Positions 9,650-16,160 are shown, counted from the stretch's first letter. The stretch is 16,270 nucleotides of DNA from an uncultured Collinsella sp. (GCA_900551195.1 URVD01000011.1:1-16270), one strand, 5' to 3'. Numbers and translations are program-made. The notes: a model not told the origin generated them from the sequence alone.

Positions 9650-9652
9650 CAA
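9641..9652. promoter_or_regulatory. putative TreR-like operator 1 upstream of malE-like gene
   Basis: TTGTTTGAACAA matches the window consensus TTGTTTAAACAA at 11 of 12 positions and overlaps the predicted -35 element. It is flanked by a wider symmetry, CTAGT on the left (9637-9641 region) and ACTAG on the right (9657-9661). Confidence 0.65.
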
Positions 9653-9715
9653 GTATTACTAGAGCGGTAGAAAAACTTCGGTGAACGGTAATTTCGACTT
9701 GATACTTGACAAGTT

Positions 9716-9727
9716 TTGTATAAACAA
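9716..9727. promoter_or_regulatory. putative TreR-like operator 2 upstream of malE-like gene
   Basis: TTGTATAAACAA matches the consensus at 11 of 12 positions. It is 75 bp from operator 1 (start to start), a spacing that would allow two repressor dimers to cooperate or loop the DNA. Confidence 0.55.
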
Positions 9728-9748
9728 TTATTTGTTATCGAATGCAGA

Positions 9749-9797
9749 GAAAACGCCCGATCAAGCCGATGCATCGTCGGTTTGACCGGGCGTTTTC
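9749..9797 (-). terminator. terminator of the GntR-family repressor gene
   Basis: GAAAACGCCCG (9749-9759) pairs with CGGGCGTTTTC (9787-9797). The pairing continues after one mismatch through TCAAGCCGA against TCGGTTTGA, giving about 20 bp in total with a 7-nt loop. On the minus strand the stem ends in TTTTC. It separates the repressor gene from the ABC operon; the structure is symmetrical and could also work on the + strand. Confidence 0.85.
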
Positions 9798-9838
9798 GCT
9801 TTGAGGGCATGAGTCTCGTCAGGCTGCGAGCTAGCCGG

Positions 9839-10558
9839 CTATCGCTTGGAATTGACGCGGTAATGGAAGATCTCGGGGTGTGTGCGGGCATGCGTGACCT
9901 CGAACAAGATGCCGTCCGAGGTGTACGACTGGCTCTCCATAACGGCGACGCAGTTGTACTTGCCAAGGTCCAGATAGCTGCAGTCCTCATCGTTGGCGAG
10001 CTCGACACTCACCGTACGACGGCTCGCCATCACTTTGACGCCGCGCTTGTGCTCCAGATAGCCGTAGATAGAATCCGCCGCGATCTCGGGGGTCAGGCCC
10101 TTGGCGACCGACGCCAAAAAGTAGCCATGGTCCACTTGGCGCGCGCTGCCGTTGAGGCTTCGGACACGCACTACGCGAATCAGCTCCTCGCCCACCTTAA
10201 AGCCCAGGCGGCGAGAGAGTTGCTCAGTGCAAATCAAATGTTCAAAAGACTTGACCTCGGTCGATGCGACGGCATTGTTGCGTTTTGCGAACTCGCCAAA
10301 CGACTCAACCTCTTCGAGTGCGCCCAGCATGTCGGTTTCGCCCTTAAGCCAAATAACGCGCACGCCCTTGCCGTGTATAGGCTGCACAAACATCTGGTCG
10401 GCCAGCATGCTCAAGGCGCGTCGAACGGTATTGCGCGTGCAGCCAAACTCCGCGGTCAGCTCGGCTTCGGTTGGCAGCATCTCCTGAAACGCATAGGTCC
10501 CGTTAATGATGCGCGAACGGATCTCGCGGTAGATTCCTTCGTAAATCGCTTTTGGCAT
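9839..10558 (-). CDS. GntR-family transcriptional regulator, TreR-like (UTRA domain)
   Basis: Sugar-responsive DNA-binding repressor of 239 residues. The winged helix-turn-helix is at about 5-70 (LPTEAELTAEFGCTRNTVRR, then the wing QPIHGKGVRV). The UTRA effector-binding domain is at about 80-233. The stretch LTPEIAADSIYGYLEHKRGV and the ending resemble trehalose repressors TreR of Bacillus. TreR senses trehalose-6-phosphate, so this protein may sense a phosphorylated alpha-glucoside made by the divergent PTS gene; this is inference. AGAGGTGA precedes ATG 10558. The gene has its own terminator and carries a palindrome upstream that resembles the other four putative operators, which suggests autoregulation. 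Confidence 0.9.
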   Translation of the reverse strand: MPKAIYEGIYREIRSRIINGTYAFQEMLPTEAELTAEFGCTRNTVRRALSMLADQMFVQPIHGKGVRVIWLKGETDMLGALEEVESFGEFAKRNNAVASTEVKSFEHLICTEQLSRRLGFKVGEELIRVVRVRSLNGSARQVDHGYFLASVAKGLTPEIAADSIYGYLEHKRGVKVMASRRTVSVELANDEDCSYLDLGKYNCVAVMESQSYTSDGILFEVTHARTHPEIFHYRVNSKR

Positions 10559-10610
10559 GATTTCACCTCTAATGAATATGTATGGCTAGGCACGATAGCA
10601 TTTCTTAAAG

Positions 10611-10622
10611 TTGTTTAAACCG
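10611..10622. promoter_or_regulatory. putative operator upstream of the repressor gene
   Basis: TTGTTTAAACCG matches the window consensus at 10 of 12 positions, with the GTTTAAAC core perfect. On the minus strand TTTAAA inside it could be a -35 with TATCGT 16 bp downstream as -10, so the site would overlap the promoter of the repressor gene. It abuts a separate 13-bp palindrome at 10619-10631. Confidence 0.5.
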
Positions 10623-10651
10623 ATTATCGGTAAAGCACGGATTATTTACCG
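10619..10651. promoter_or_regulatory. second palindromic site in the divergent promoter region
   Basis: ACCGATTATCGGT (10619-10631) is a perfect 13-bp palindrome. CGGTAAA (10628-10634) and TTTACCG (10645-10651) form a further perfect inverted repeat. Both differ from the TTGTTTAAACAA motif, so another regulator may also bind between the two divergent genes. Confidence 0.4.
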
Positions 10652-10719
10652 TCGACGGTTCCCCCGAAACCCAAATCGGACCGAATCAAAACCGTCAATG
10701 CGGCAAGCAGCCAGTCCTC

Positions 10720-10744
10720 TACAATGAGTTCATTGTTTAAACGT
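10720..10744 (+). promoter_or_regulatory. putative promoter and operator of the PTS-HAD gene
   Basis: TACAAT (10720-10725) is a -10-like hexamer without a good -35. TTGTTTAAACGT (10733-10744) matches the operator consensus at 10 of 12 positions and would cover the expected transcription start. It is 38 bp before the start codon. Confidence 0.5.
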
Positions 10745-10782
10745 TCTTGCTCGCACAGCATGTTGCATCCGGAAGGCATATT

Positions 10783-13233
10783 ATGCTGCAGAAAATCCAA
10801 CGTTTTGGCGGAGCCATGTTCGCGCCCGCCATGCTGTTTTCTATATCAGGCCTCATGGTCGGCATCTCCGCCCTCGCCACGACCGTAGACATCGTCGGTG
10901 ACCTCGCCGTATACGGAACCCCTTGGTACGTTTTCTGGACCATCATCCAGCGCGGCTCGTGGACGGTCTTTAAACGTCTCCCGCTCCTTTTTGCCGTAGC
11001 GCTGCCTATCGGTCTTGCCCAAAAGCAACCGGCACGCTGCTGCCTCGAGGCGCTTGTGGCCTATTTTGCCTATTGCTTCTTTTTGAGCGAGATCATTAAG
11101 CTGAGCGGAGACAACCTTGGGCTTAAGTACCCATCATCTTTGACCCCCGCCAGCGGTATCACCGTCATCGACGGCATCAAGACGCTCGACACCGGCATTA
11201 TCGGCCCGCTGGCGGTATCGGCAACCGTCGTCGCCATCCATGACCGCTTCTACGATGCCAAGGTTCCCGATTGGCTCGGCACCTTCTCGGGTTCCTCGCT
11301 GGTCTACCTCATCAGCTTTTTTGCCGTGTTTGCCCTTGCCGCCATCTCGGCTGCCATCGTGCCCTTCGCATACGCTGTGACCGAAACGCTGCGCCACGCA
11401 CTTGCGGGCGTCGGCCCCTTCGGCGTGGGCATCTTTGTGTTTTTGGAGCGAGCGCTCGAGCCCATGGGGCTGCACCATCTGCTCTATATGCCCATCTATT
11501 ACGACAATCTGGTCATTCACGACGGTATTTACGCCACGTGGACCAACCTGCTCCCCATTCTCTCCCATAGCACGCGCCCTTTAAATGAACTTGCGCCCTG
11601 GGCAGGTTTTACCGCCACCGGCTGGGGCAAGCTCTTTGGCCTTCCCGCCATCGCGGCAGCATTCTATTTCACCGCCAAACCCGAACGCCGCGCCGGCCTT
11701 AAAGTCATCCTTTTGCCCGCCATCGTCGCCTCGGTGGTCTGCGGCGTCACCGAGCCGCTCGAGTTTCTCTTTATGTTCACCTATCCTGGACTCTTTTTGC
11801 TCTACGCCGTCCTATCCTCCTGCCTTGCCATGACCATGAACTTCTTCGGTATCGTCGGCATCTTCTCGGGCGGTCTCATGGAAATGACGGCCTTCAACTT
11901 CATCCCACTCATGCGAATGCATGCCGGCTCCTACCTTTTGGCGCTCGGTATCGGTCTTGCCTTTAGCCTCATCTTTTTTGTTAGTTTTCGAGCACTCATC
12001 TTGGTCTATGACCTTAAGACGCCGGGCCGCGAGGATCATGTCTCCAATCGCGCGGCAATCGATCGTTTAACGGGAAGCGGCTTTGCCAAAGAGCAATCTC
12101 CCAATGGCGAGGTCAGTATTCAATCCGATCAAGATCACGTCCTCGCTGAGCGGGTAATTCAGCTTTTAGGTGGCGTTGGCAATATCGTGGGCGCAACCAA
12201 CTGCGCCACGCGCCTGCGCGTCGAGGTCGCAGACCCTTCCATCGTTGCAGATAATGCGTCGTTTGTCGCGGTGGGCGCCAAGGGCCTCATCATTACGGGC
12301 AAGACCGCCCAGGTGATTATTGGCATCTCCGTTCCCCGCGTTAAAGAGCATTTTGACCAGATCATGGGCCTCGAGCCGGGATTTGTGCCCACCACCTCGG
12401 CCTCCCCTGCCGCCAGCGCAGCCCATAAGCGCGGCGATATCTGCTTCTTCGATATCGACGGAACACTCGCCTGGCAAGACCCTCGAGTGGCACAAGAGCT
12501 TCCCGAGAGCGAGCGAGACCTCTCCCCCTATCCCAATGAAGCGGTCTCGCAAGCCATCCGTGATTTTGTCGCCAAGGGCAATATGGCGTTTATCTGCACA
12601 GGGCGCACGCTGAGCTGCATCCATCCAAAGCTGCTCGAGCTGCCCTGGACCGGCATCGTCTGCCTCGCGGGTGGCTATGTCGAACTTGAGGGACACGTGA
12701 TTCGCGATTTGGCGATGACGCCCGGCATGCTGCAGCGCCTTGCTCCCATTCTTGAGCAATCGGACGAAGTGATTCGTTTTGAGGGACTCAATGGCGTCGT
12801 TCGCATGAGTGCCGATGCGCCCGACGCCCCGGGATACGCCCGCACCGTGGGCGATGCAATTACGCAGCTGCAACATTACAGCGCCTACAAGATCTTAATG
12901 TCCACGTCGCTTGCCAACCGCATCGCTCAGGATCAAGCGTTTGAGCCGCTGCTCTGCTTTAACGAGCTCGAGCTCGAAGTGACCGAGATTTCGCCTCGCG
13001 AATGCACCAAGCGCGAGGGTATCCAGTCCGTACTCGACGCCCTCGATCCCCACCACGGAACCGTATACGGCATCGGCGACGCCAGCAATGACGTCTCGCT
13101 GATGAACGCCGTCGACGTTGGCATCGCCATGGGCAACGCGCCGGACTTCCTCAAGGAAAAGGCCGACTATGTCACCGACAGCATCGACCACGACGGCGTC
13201 GTCACCGCGCTCGAACACTTTGGGCTTATCTAG
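10783..13233 (+). CDS. alpha-glucoside PTS permease EIIC-EIIB fused to a HAD phosphatase
   Basis: An 816-residue fusion. Residues 1-410 are a glucose-superfamily EIIC of the MalX/GlvC/AglA group: LQKIQRFGGAMFAPAMLF at the start, many membrane segments, LERALEPMGLHH (221-231) and GVTEPLEFLF (321-330). Residues 450-530 are EIIB with phosphorylated Cys474 in TNCATRLR. An Ala/Ser-rich linker (537-551) leads to a Cof-type HAD hydrolase (552-816): nucleophile Asp557 in DIDGT, Thr606 in CTGRT, Lys743, and GDASND with Asp766 and Asp770, all catalytic residues present. No EIIA is attached, so it must come from elsewhere. ATG 10783 is chosen for GGAAGG 6 nt upstream; a TTG at 10747 is possible. It is divergent from the TreR-like repressor. 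The permease likely imports maltose, trehalose or a similar alpha-glucoside as the 6-phosphate; the attached phosphatase might dephosphorylate it. Confidence 0.9.
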   Translation: MLQKIQRFGGAMFAPAMLFSISGLMVGISALATTVDIVGDLAVYGTPWYVFWTIIQRGSWTVFKRLPLLFAVALPIGLAQKQPARCCLEALVAYFAYCFFLSEIIKLSGDNLGLKYPSSLTPASGITVIDGIKTLDTGIIGPLAVSATVVAIHDRFYDAKVPDWLGTFSGSSLVYLISFFAVFALAAISAAIVPFAYAVTETLRHALAGVGPFGVGIFVFLERALEPMGLHHLLYMPIYYDNLVIHDGIYATWTNLLPILSHSTRPLNELAPWAGFTATGWGKLFGLPAIAAAFYFTAKPERRAGLKVILLPAIVASVVCGVTEPLEFLFMFTYPGLFLLYAVLSSCLAMTMNFFGIVGIFSGGLMEMTAFNFIPLMRMHAGSYLLALGIGLAFSLIFFVSFRALILVYDLKTPGREDHVSNRAAIDRLTGSGFAKEQSPNGEVSIQSDQDHVLAERVIQLLGGVGNIVGATNCATRLRVEVADPSIVADNASFVAVGAKGLIITGKTAQVIIGISVPRVKEHFDQIMGLEPGFVPTTSASPAASAAHKRGDICFFDIDGTLAWQDPRVAQELPESERDLSPYPNEAVSQAIRDFVAKGNMAFICTGRTLSCIHPKLLELPWTGIVCLAGGYVELEGHVIRDLAMTPGMLQRLAPILEQSDEVIRFEGLNGVVRMSADAPDAPGYARTVGDAITQLQHYSAYKILMSTSLANRIAQDQAFEPLLCFNELELEVTEISPRECTKREGIQSVLDALDPHHGTVYGIGDASNDVSLMNAVDVGIAMGNAPDFLKEKADYVTDSIDHDGVVTALEHFGLI

Positions 13234-13348
13234 CCAAGCCCCTACCGCACTTGCGGCCGCATGGACCAATCGTCTTCAACCGCCGCGCTCGACGCCCTAA
13301 TGTGGCAATATGTTGTCTGCATAATGCAACGATGCAACCTATCAAAGA

Positions 13349-14374
13349 ATGCGAGAACCCGTGTCCAGTCCGTTTACCAGCTTTTTAGCCCAGCACTTTG
13401 ACCAGATTAACGACTATCTGGCCACGTTCTTTGACGGACAGGCGACTTCCGCCGATATCGAGCGCTACCTGTATACCCCGCTCTCGGCATTTACGGCAAA
13501 CGCTGGCAAGCGCCACCGCCCGCTCATCTGCATGCTCGCCGCCACTGCGGTAGGCGGCAGCTTTGAGAGCGCCCGCAGCGCAGCGGCGGCCATCGAGCAC
13601 TTTCAGTCGGGCGCACTCATCCACGACGACATCGCCGACAACGGGCAGATTCGTCGCGGCAAGCCCTGCATGCACCTTACCGAGGGCACCGGTCTTGCCA
13701 TCAACTGCGGTGACCTGGCGCTCACCATGGTCACCAAGACGGTTCTCGACGACCCCACACTCAACGCAGACGTGAAGCTTCGCGTGCTCCACGAGCTTAC
13801 CGAGATGATCGTCCGTACCATCGAGGGCCAGGCGCTCGACCTGGGCTGGGTCCGCGACGCTCGCTTTGACATTTCGGTCGACGATTATCTGGACATGGCG
13901 ACGCACAAGACCGCGTACTACAGCGGAGCGACGCCGCTTGCCGCCGGAGCCATTATCGGCGGCGGCAGCGAAGAGCAGATTGAGGCACTGCGCGCCTTTG
14001 GGCTGCACACGGGCCTTGCCTTCCAGATTCAAGACGACCTGCTCAACTTGATCGGCACCAAGGAGGCCGCCAACAAGGACTTCCGCACCGATATCACCGA
14101 GGGCAAGCGCACCCTCGTTGCCGTGCATGCCCTGTCAGACGAGCGCTATCACGACGAGATCGAGGCAATCCTTTCCTCGGGCACCGAGGACCCTGCGCAG
14201 CTCGCACGCGCCGTGGAGATCTTCCAGGAGACCGGCTCCATCGATTACGCCCACACCTATGCGCTCGACCTGACCGCTAAGGCCAAGGCCGCTATCGAAG
14301 GCGTCGAGCTCGACCCGCATGCGCGCGAGCTCTTCCTCTCAATGGCAGATTTCTTTGTGGAGCGTCTTAACTAG
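13349..14374 (+). CDS. polyprenyl diphosphate synthase (trans-isoprenyl type)
   Basis: Condenses isopentenyl diphosphate units onto an allylic diphosphate to make the chain for quinones or other isoprenoids; cytoplasmic. The 341-residue product shows GKRHRP (53-58), the first Asp-rich motif DDIAD (93-97) followed by RRGKPCMH, and the lysine-containing EGKRTL near 251-256. The second Asp-rich motif is DDLLN (229-233), with Asn in place of the usual last Asp. Small residues just before DDIAD are compatible with a longer-chain product such as geranylgeranyl or above, but chain length cannot be fixed. Shine-Dalgarno is weak; a GTG at 13361 is an alternative start. Not obviously linked to the sugar genes; it begins 115 bp after the PTS fusion. 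Confidence 0.88.
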   Translation: MREPVSSPFTSFLAQHFDQINDYLATFFDGQATSADIERYLYTPLSAFTANAGKRHRPLICMLAATAVGGSFESARSAAAAIEHFQSGALIHDDIADNGQIRRGKPCMHLTEGTGLAINCGDLALTMVTKTVLDDPTLNADVKLRVLHELTEMIVRTIEGQALDLGWVRDARFDISVDDYLDMATHKTAYYSGATPLAAGAIIGGGSEEQIEALRAFGLHTGLAFQIQDDLLNLIGTKEAANKDFRTDITEGKRTLVAVHALSDERYHDEIEAILSSGTEDPAQLARAVEIFQETGSIDYAHTYALDLTAKAKAAIEGVELDPHARELFLSMADFFVERLN

Positions 14375-14416
14375 CGGGGGTCATAAAACCTGTGGGCAGC
14401 GAGTTTGGGTACAAGT

Positions 14417-14425
14417 TGCTACACT
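14417..14425 (+). promoter_or_regulatory. putative extended -10 promoter of the PG-binding protein gene
   Basis: TG-C-TACACT (TG 14417-14418, hexamer 14420-14425) fits an extended -10 element about 90 bp before the start codon. No good -35 is visible. Confidence 0.35.
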
Positions 14426-14513
14426 ATTGAGTGCATGTTTATAAATTGTCTCGCGTTGTCTATCCGACACACGCTCAAAATAGTACGAATGGTACGCCGA
14501 AAGGGGTTCGTTC

Positions 14514-15419
14514 ATGGAACCTATTACCACGGGCATGCAGGGAGCAGCCGTCGAGGATGTTCAGTCCCGCCTTCTGCAGCTCGGTTACACCATCGATGCC
14601 GACGAGGTCGCCGACAAGCGCTTTGGCACCACCACCGAGCAGGCCGTCAGCACCTTCAGGCTCGACAGCGGCCTTGCTGCCGGTCATGCCGTCGATATCC
14701 CCTGTTGGAGCGCCCTGGTCGACGCCTCGTATAAGCTGGGCGACCGCACTCTGTATCTGCGCATGCCCAATTTCCATGGCGCCGATGTGCAGGCCCTGCA
14801 GCGCGCTCTCAACGTTTTGGGCTTTGCCTGTGGCGAAGACGACGGCTACTTTGGTCCGCATACCGAGGCCGCCCTGCAGCAGTTCCAGGAAAATGTCGGC
14901 CTGTTTGCCGACGGCATGGCCTTCCAGGACACCTACGCCTACATCAACCGCCTGCACCATGTGTGGGAGGGCAAGCCCTCGGTCACCGAAGCCGAGTCCC
15001 GCATCGGTTTTGCTCGCGCCGCCAACGTGCTCGAGCGCTTCCAGATCGCCGTTATCGGTGAGGACCCCATCGCACGCAGCGTTGCTTCGCGCATGTGGAA
15101 CATCGCCACGGCAACGACCGACAACAGCGGCATGATGCTCTGCGACTCCGAGGTCCCAACCGACGTTGACCTGGTGCTCGAGATCGCAAGCGACGAGCTG
15201 CCCGCCGACGCCGCGCCACGCGCCACGATTGCCCTCGCCGAGTGCCACAACCTGGCCCAGCGCATCCGCACCGCCAATGTCGCCGCGCAGCAGAAGCCGG
15301 CTCGCATTCGCATTGAGCTCACGGGCATGACGCGCTACAACGGCACCTTCACGGCCAGCGACGCGCAGACGCTCGCCGTACGCCTACTCGACGGCGTTTG
15401 CGATGCCCTCGCAGATTAG
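14514..15419 (+). CDS. protein with two peptidoglycan-binding (PGBD_1) domains, CwlM-like N-terminus
   Basis: 301 residues. Two PGBD_1 repeats are visible: residues about 8-69 (GMQGAAVEDVQSRLLQLGY ... RFGTTTEQAVSTF) and about 87-147 (HGADVQALQRALNVLGF ... GYFGPHTEAALQQFQ). The C-terminal part (about 163-301) is not recognised with certainty; it has no zinc-ligand pattern of an active Amidase_3 domain. There is no signal peptide or membrane segment, so the protein looks cytoplasmic, which is odd for wall-binding domains. The arrangement recalls mycobacterial CwlM, a cytoplasmic regulator of peptidoglycan precursor synthesis with two such domains, but this link is inference. AAAGGGG lies 8 nt before ATG 14514. 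tRNA-Gln follows 38 bp downstream. Confidence 0.8.
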   Translation: MEPITTGMQGAAVEDVQSRLLQLGYTIDADEVADKRFGTTTEQAVSTFRLDSGLAAGHAVDIPCWSALVDASYKLGDRTLYLRMPNFHGADVQALQRALNVLGFACGEDDGYFGPHTEAALQQFQENVGLFADGMAFQDTYAYINRLHHVWEGKPSVTEAESRIGFARAANVLERFQIAVIGEDPIARSVASRMWNIATATTDNSGMMLCDSEVPTDVDLVLEIASDELPADAAPRATIALAECHNLAQRIRTANVAAQQKPARIRIELTGMTRYNGTFTASDAQTLAVRLLDGVCDALAD

Positions 15420-15426
15420 GTAAACT
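15398..15426 (+). promoter_or_regulatory. putative tRNA-Gln promoter inside the preceding gene end
   Basis: TTGCGA (15398-15403) and TAAACT (15421-15426) are spaced by exactly 17 bp, each with four of six consensus bases. Predicted start is near 15433, about 25 nt before the mature tRNA. The -35 lies within the last codons of the PG-binding protein gene. Confidence 0.45.
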
Positions 15427-15457
15427 AGACGAGTTGCTTTTGGGCAACACCACACAT

Positions 15458-15532
15458 TGGGACGTAGTTCAACGGTAGAACTCCGGTTTTTGGTGCCGGC
15501 TGTTGGGGGTTCGAATCCCTCCGTCCCAGCCA
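15458..15532 (+). tRNA. tRNA-Gln (anticodon UUG), CCA encoded
   Basis: A full cloverleaf can be drawn. The acceptor stem is TGGGACG (15458-15464) with CGTCCCA (15522-15528). The D-arm is GTTC/GAAC. The anticodon stem is CCGGT/GCCGG with loop TTTTGGT, so the anticodon TTG is at 15490-15492. The T-arm is GGGGG-TTCGAAT-CCCTC, one wobble pair. Discriminator G15529 is followed by an encoded CCA (15530-15532). Anticodon TTG reads CAA, glutamine. Confidence 0.95.
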
Positions 15533-15542
15533 TTAAAACTGA

Positions 15543-15578
15543 GCGCCCTAAGCCCATAACGGCCCAGGGCGCTTTCTT
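15543..15578 (+). terminator. rho-independent terminator after tRNA-Gln
   Basis: GCGCCCT (15543-15549) pairs with AGGGCGC (15566-15572) and is followed by TTTCTT. It is 11 bp after the tRNA. Confidence 0.8.
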
Positions 15579-15583
15579 GTGGG

Positions 15584-15689
15584 CAAGCGGAGGAATTCGA
15601 ACCCGCAAGGGTGCGGAGCTGAGGAAACGCGAAGCGTTTTCCAGCGCAGCACGCAAGGAGCGAAGCGACGCAGCGGGGCGCGGCCGCCG
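15584..15689. repeat. composite repeat, long copy
   Basis: The first 36 bp (15584-15619, beginning CAAGCGGAGGAATTCGAACC) recur at 15766-15801 with two mismatches. The last 25 bp (15665-15689, GCGACGCAGCGGGGCGCGGC and on) recur exactly at 15800-15824. This copy carries about 45 extra bases between the two blocks, including the hairpin AAACGC-GAA-GCGTTT (15625-15639 region). On the minus strand the first block contains GGGTTCGAATTCC, which resembles a tRNA T-arm. Confidence 0.75.
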
Positions 15690-15703
15690 ACCAGGCGAAC
15701 GCG

Positions 15704-15719
15704 GAATCCCTCCGTCCCA
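15704..15719. repeat. duplicated 16-bp piece of the tRNA-Gln 3' end (att-like)
   Basis: GAATCCCTCCGTCCCA is identical to the T-loop/acceptor end of tRNA-Gln at 15513-15528 and lies 191 bp downstream in the same orientation. Integrases that use tRNA genes leave this kind of duplication, but no integrase is visible here, so it may equally be a repeat remnant. Confidence 0.5.
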
Positions 15720-15765
15720 CACCAGCCAAGAGCCCCTCACGTCAAGCAAATCGAGCCAACGCCGC

Positions 15766-15824
15766 CAAGCGGAGGAATCCGAACCCGCAAGGATGCGGAG
15801 CGACGCAGCGGGGCGCGGCCGCCG
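15766..15824. repeat. composite repeat, short copy
   Basis: Short version of the repeat at 15584-15689. The two conserved blocks, 36 bp (34 identical) and 25 bp (identical), are joined directly with a shared GC, so the ~45-bp internal part of the long copy is absent. Confidence 0.75.
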
Positions 15825-15838
15825 CAGGCAGACGCGGT

Positions 15839-15897
15839 GCCGGCACTTGGGGACGCTCCTAAGTGCCGGCATTATAGGAACGTCCCCAAGTGCCGGC
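15839..15897. repeat. REP-like palindrome with 17-bp arms
   Basis: GCCGGCACTTGGGGACG (15839-15855) is the perfect reverse complement of 15881-15897. A third partial copy, AAGTGCCGGC (15861-15870), lies in the loop and can pair with the left arm as well, so two mutually exclusive hairpins are possible. The ACTTGGGGACG motif resembles REP sequences mobilised by Y1 (RAYT-type) transposases; that comparison is from memory. Confidence 0.7.
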
Positions 15898-15930
15898 TCG
15901 GGACTATTTTCGAGGACCCTCCGAAGGACT

Positions 15931-16160
15931 GTGGCCAAAAAACGGCAAATATGAGTACTGTCACCGTTGTAGCTACATTATTTTCGTTAATAAAAGAAGA
16001 TCTTAATGAGATTTATTCGCATCAAGGTCTTCCTTTAATGAACACTTGAGGAGATACGGCAGCTTATCTGCTCGATCGACACGTCAAATCACCTTAAATG
16101 TGGTCAAAATTACTGCTACTAAAAGAGTATCAGTACTCATATTTGATGTTTTTTGGCCAC
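15931..16160. mobile_element. MITE-like element, 230 bp with 30-bp terminal inverted repeats
   Basis: The left end (15931-15960, starting GTGGCCAAAAAACGG) and right end (16131-16160, ending GTTTTTTGGCCAC) are reverse complements at 28 of 30 positions. Weaker symmetry continues inward for roughly another 25 bp. The inside is AT-rich, in contrast to the GC-rich surroundings, and encodes no transposase. I see no clear target-site duplication at the borders (GGACT before, GGCTC after). This fits a non-autonomous miniature inverted-repeat element or an intergenic structural repeat; the family is not recognised. Confidence 0.6.

Noticed and set aside
9716..10618. 300-codon open frame on the plus strand across the repressor gene
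   Set aside because: Runs through a strong terminator and antisense to a clear winged-helix/UTRA protein.
13243..13254. Small hairpin CCGCACTTGCGG after the PTS fusion as terminator
   Set aside because: Only a 5-bp stem with a 2-nt loop and no T-run; too weak to call.
15384..15954. Overlapping open frames on both strands through tRNA-Gln and the repeats
   Set aside because: They translate the tRNA (for example GFEPPTAGTKNRSSTVEL on the minus strand, a known type of spurious protein) and GC-rich repeats; not genes.
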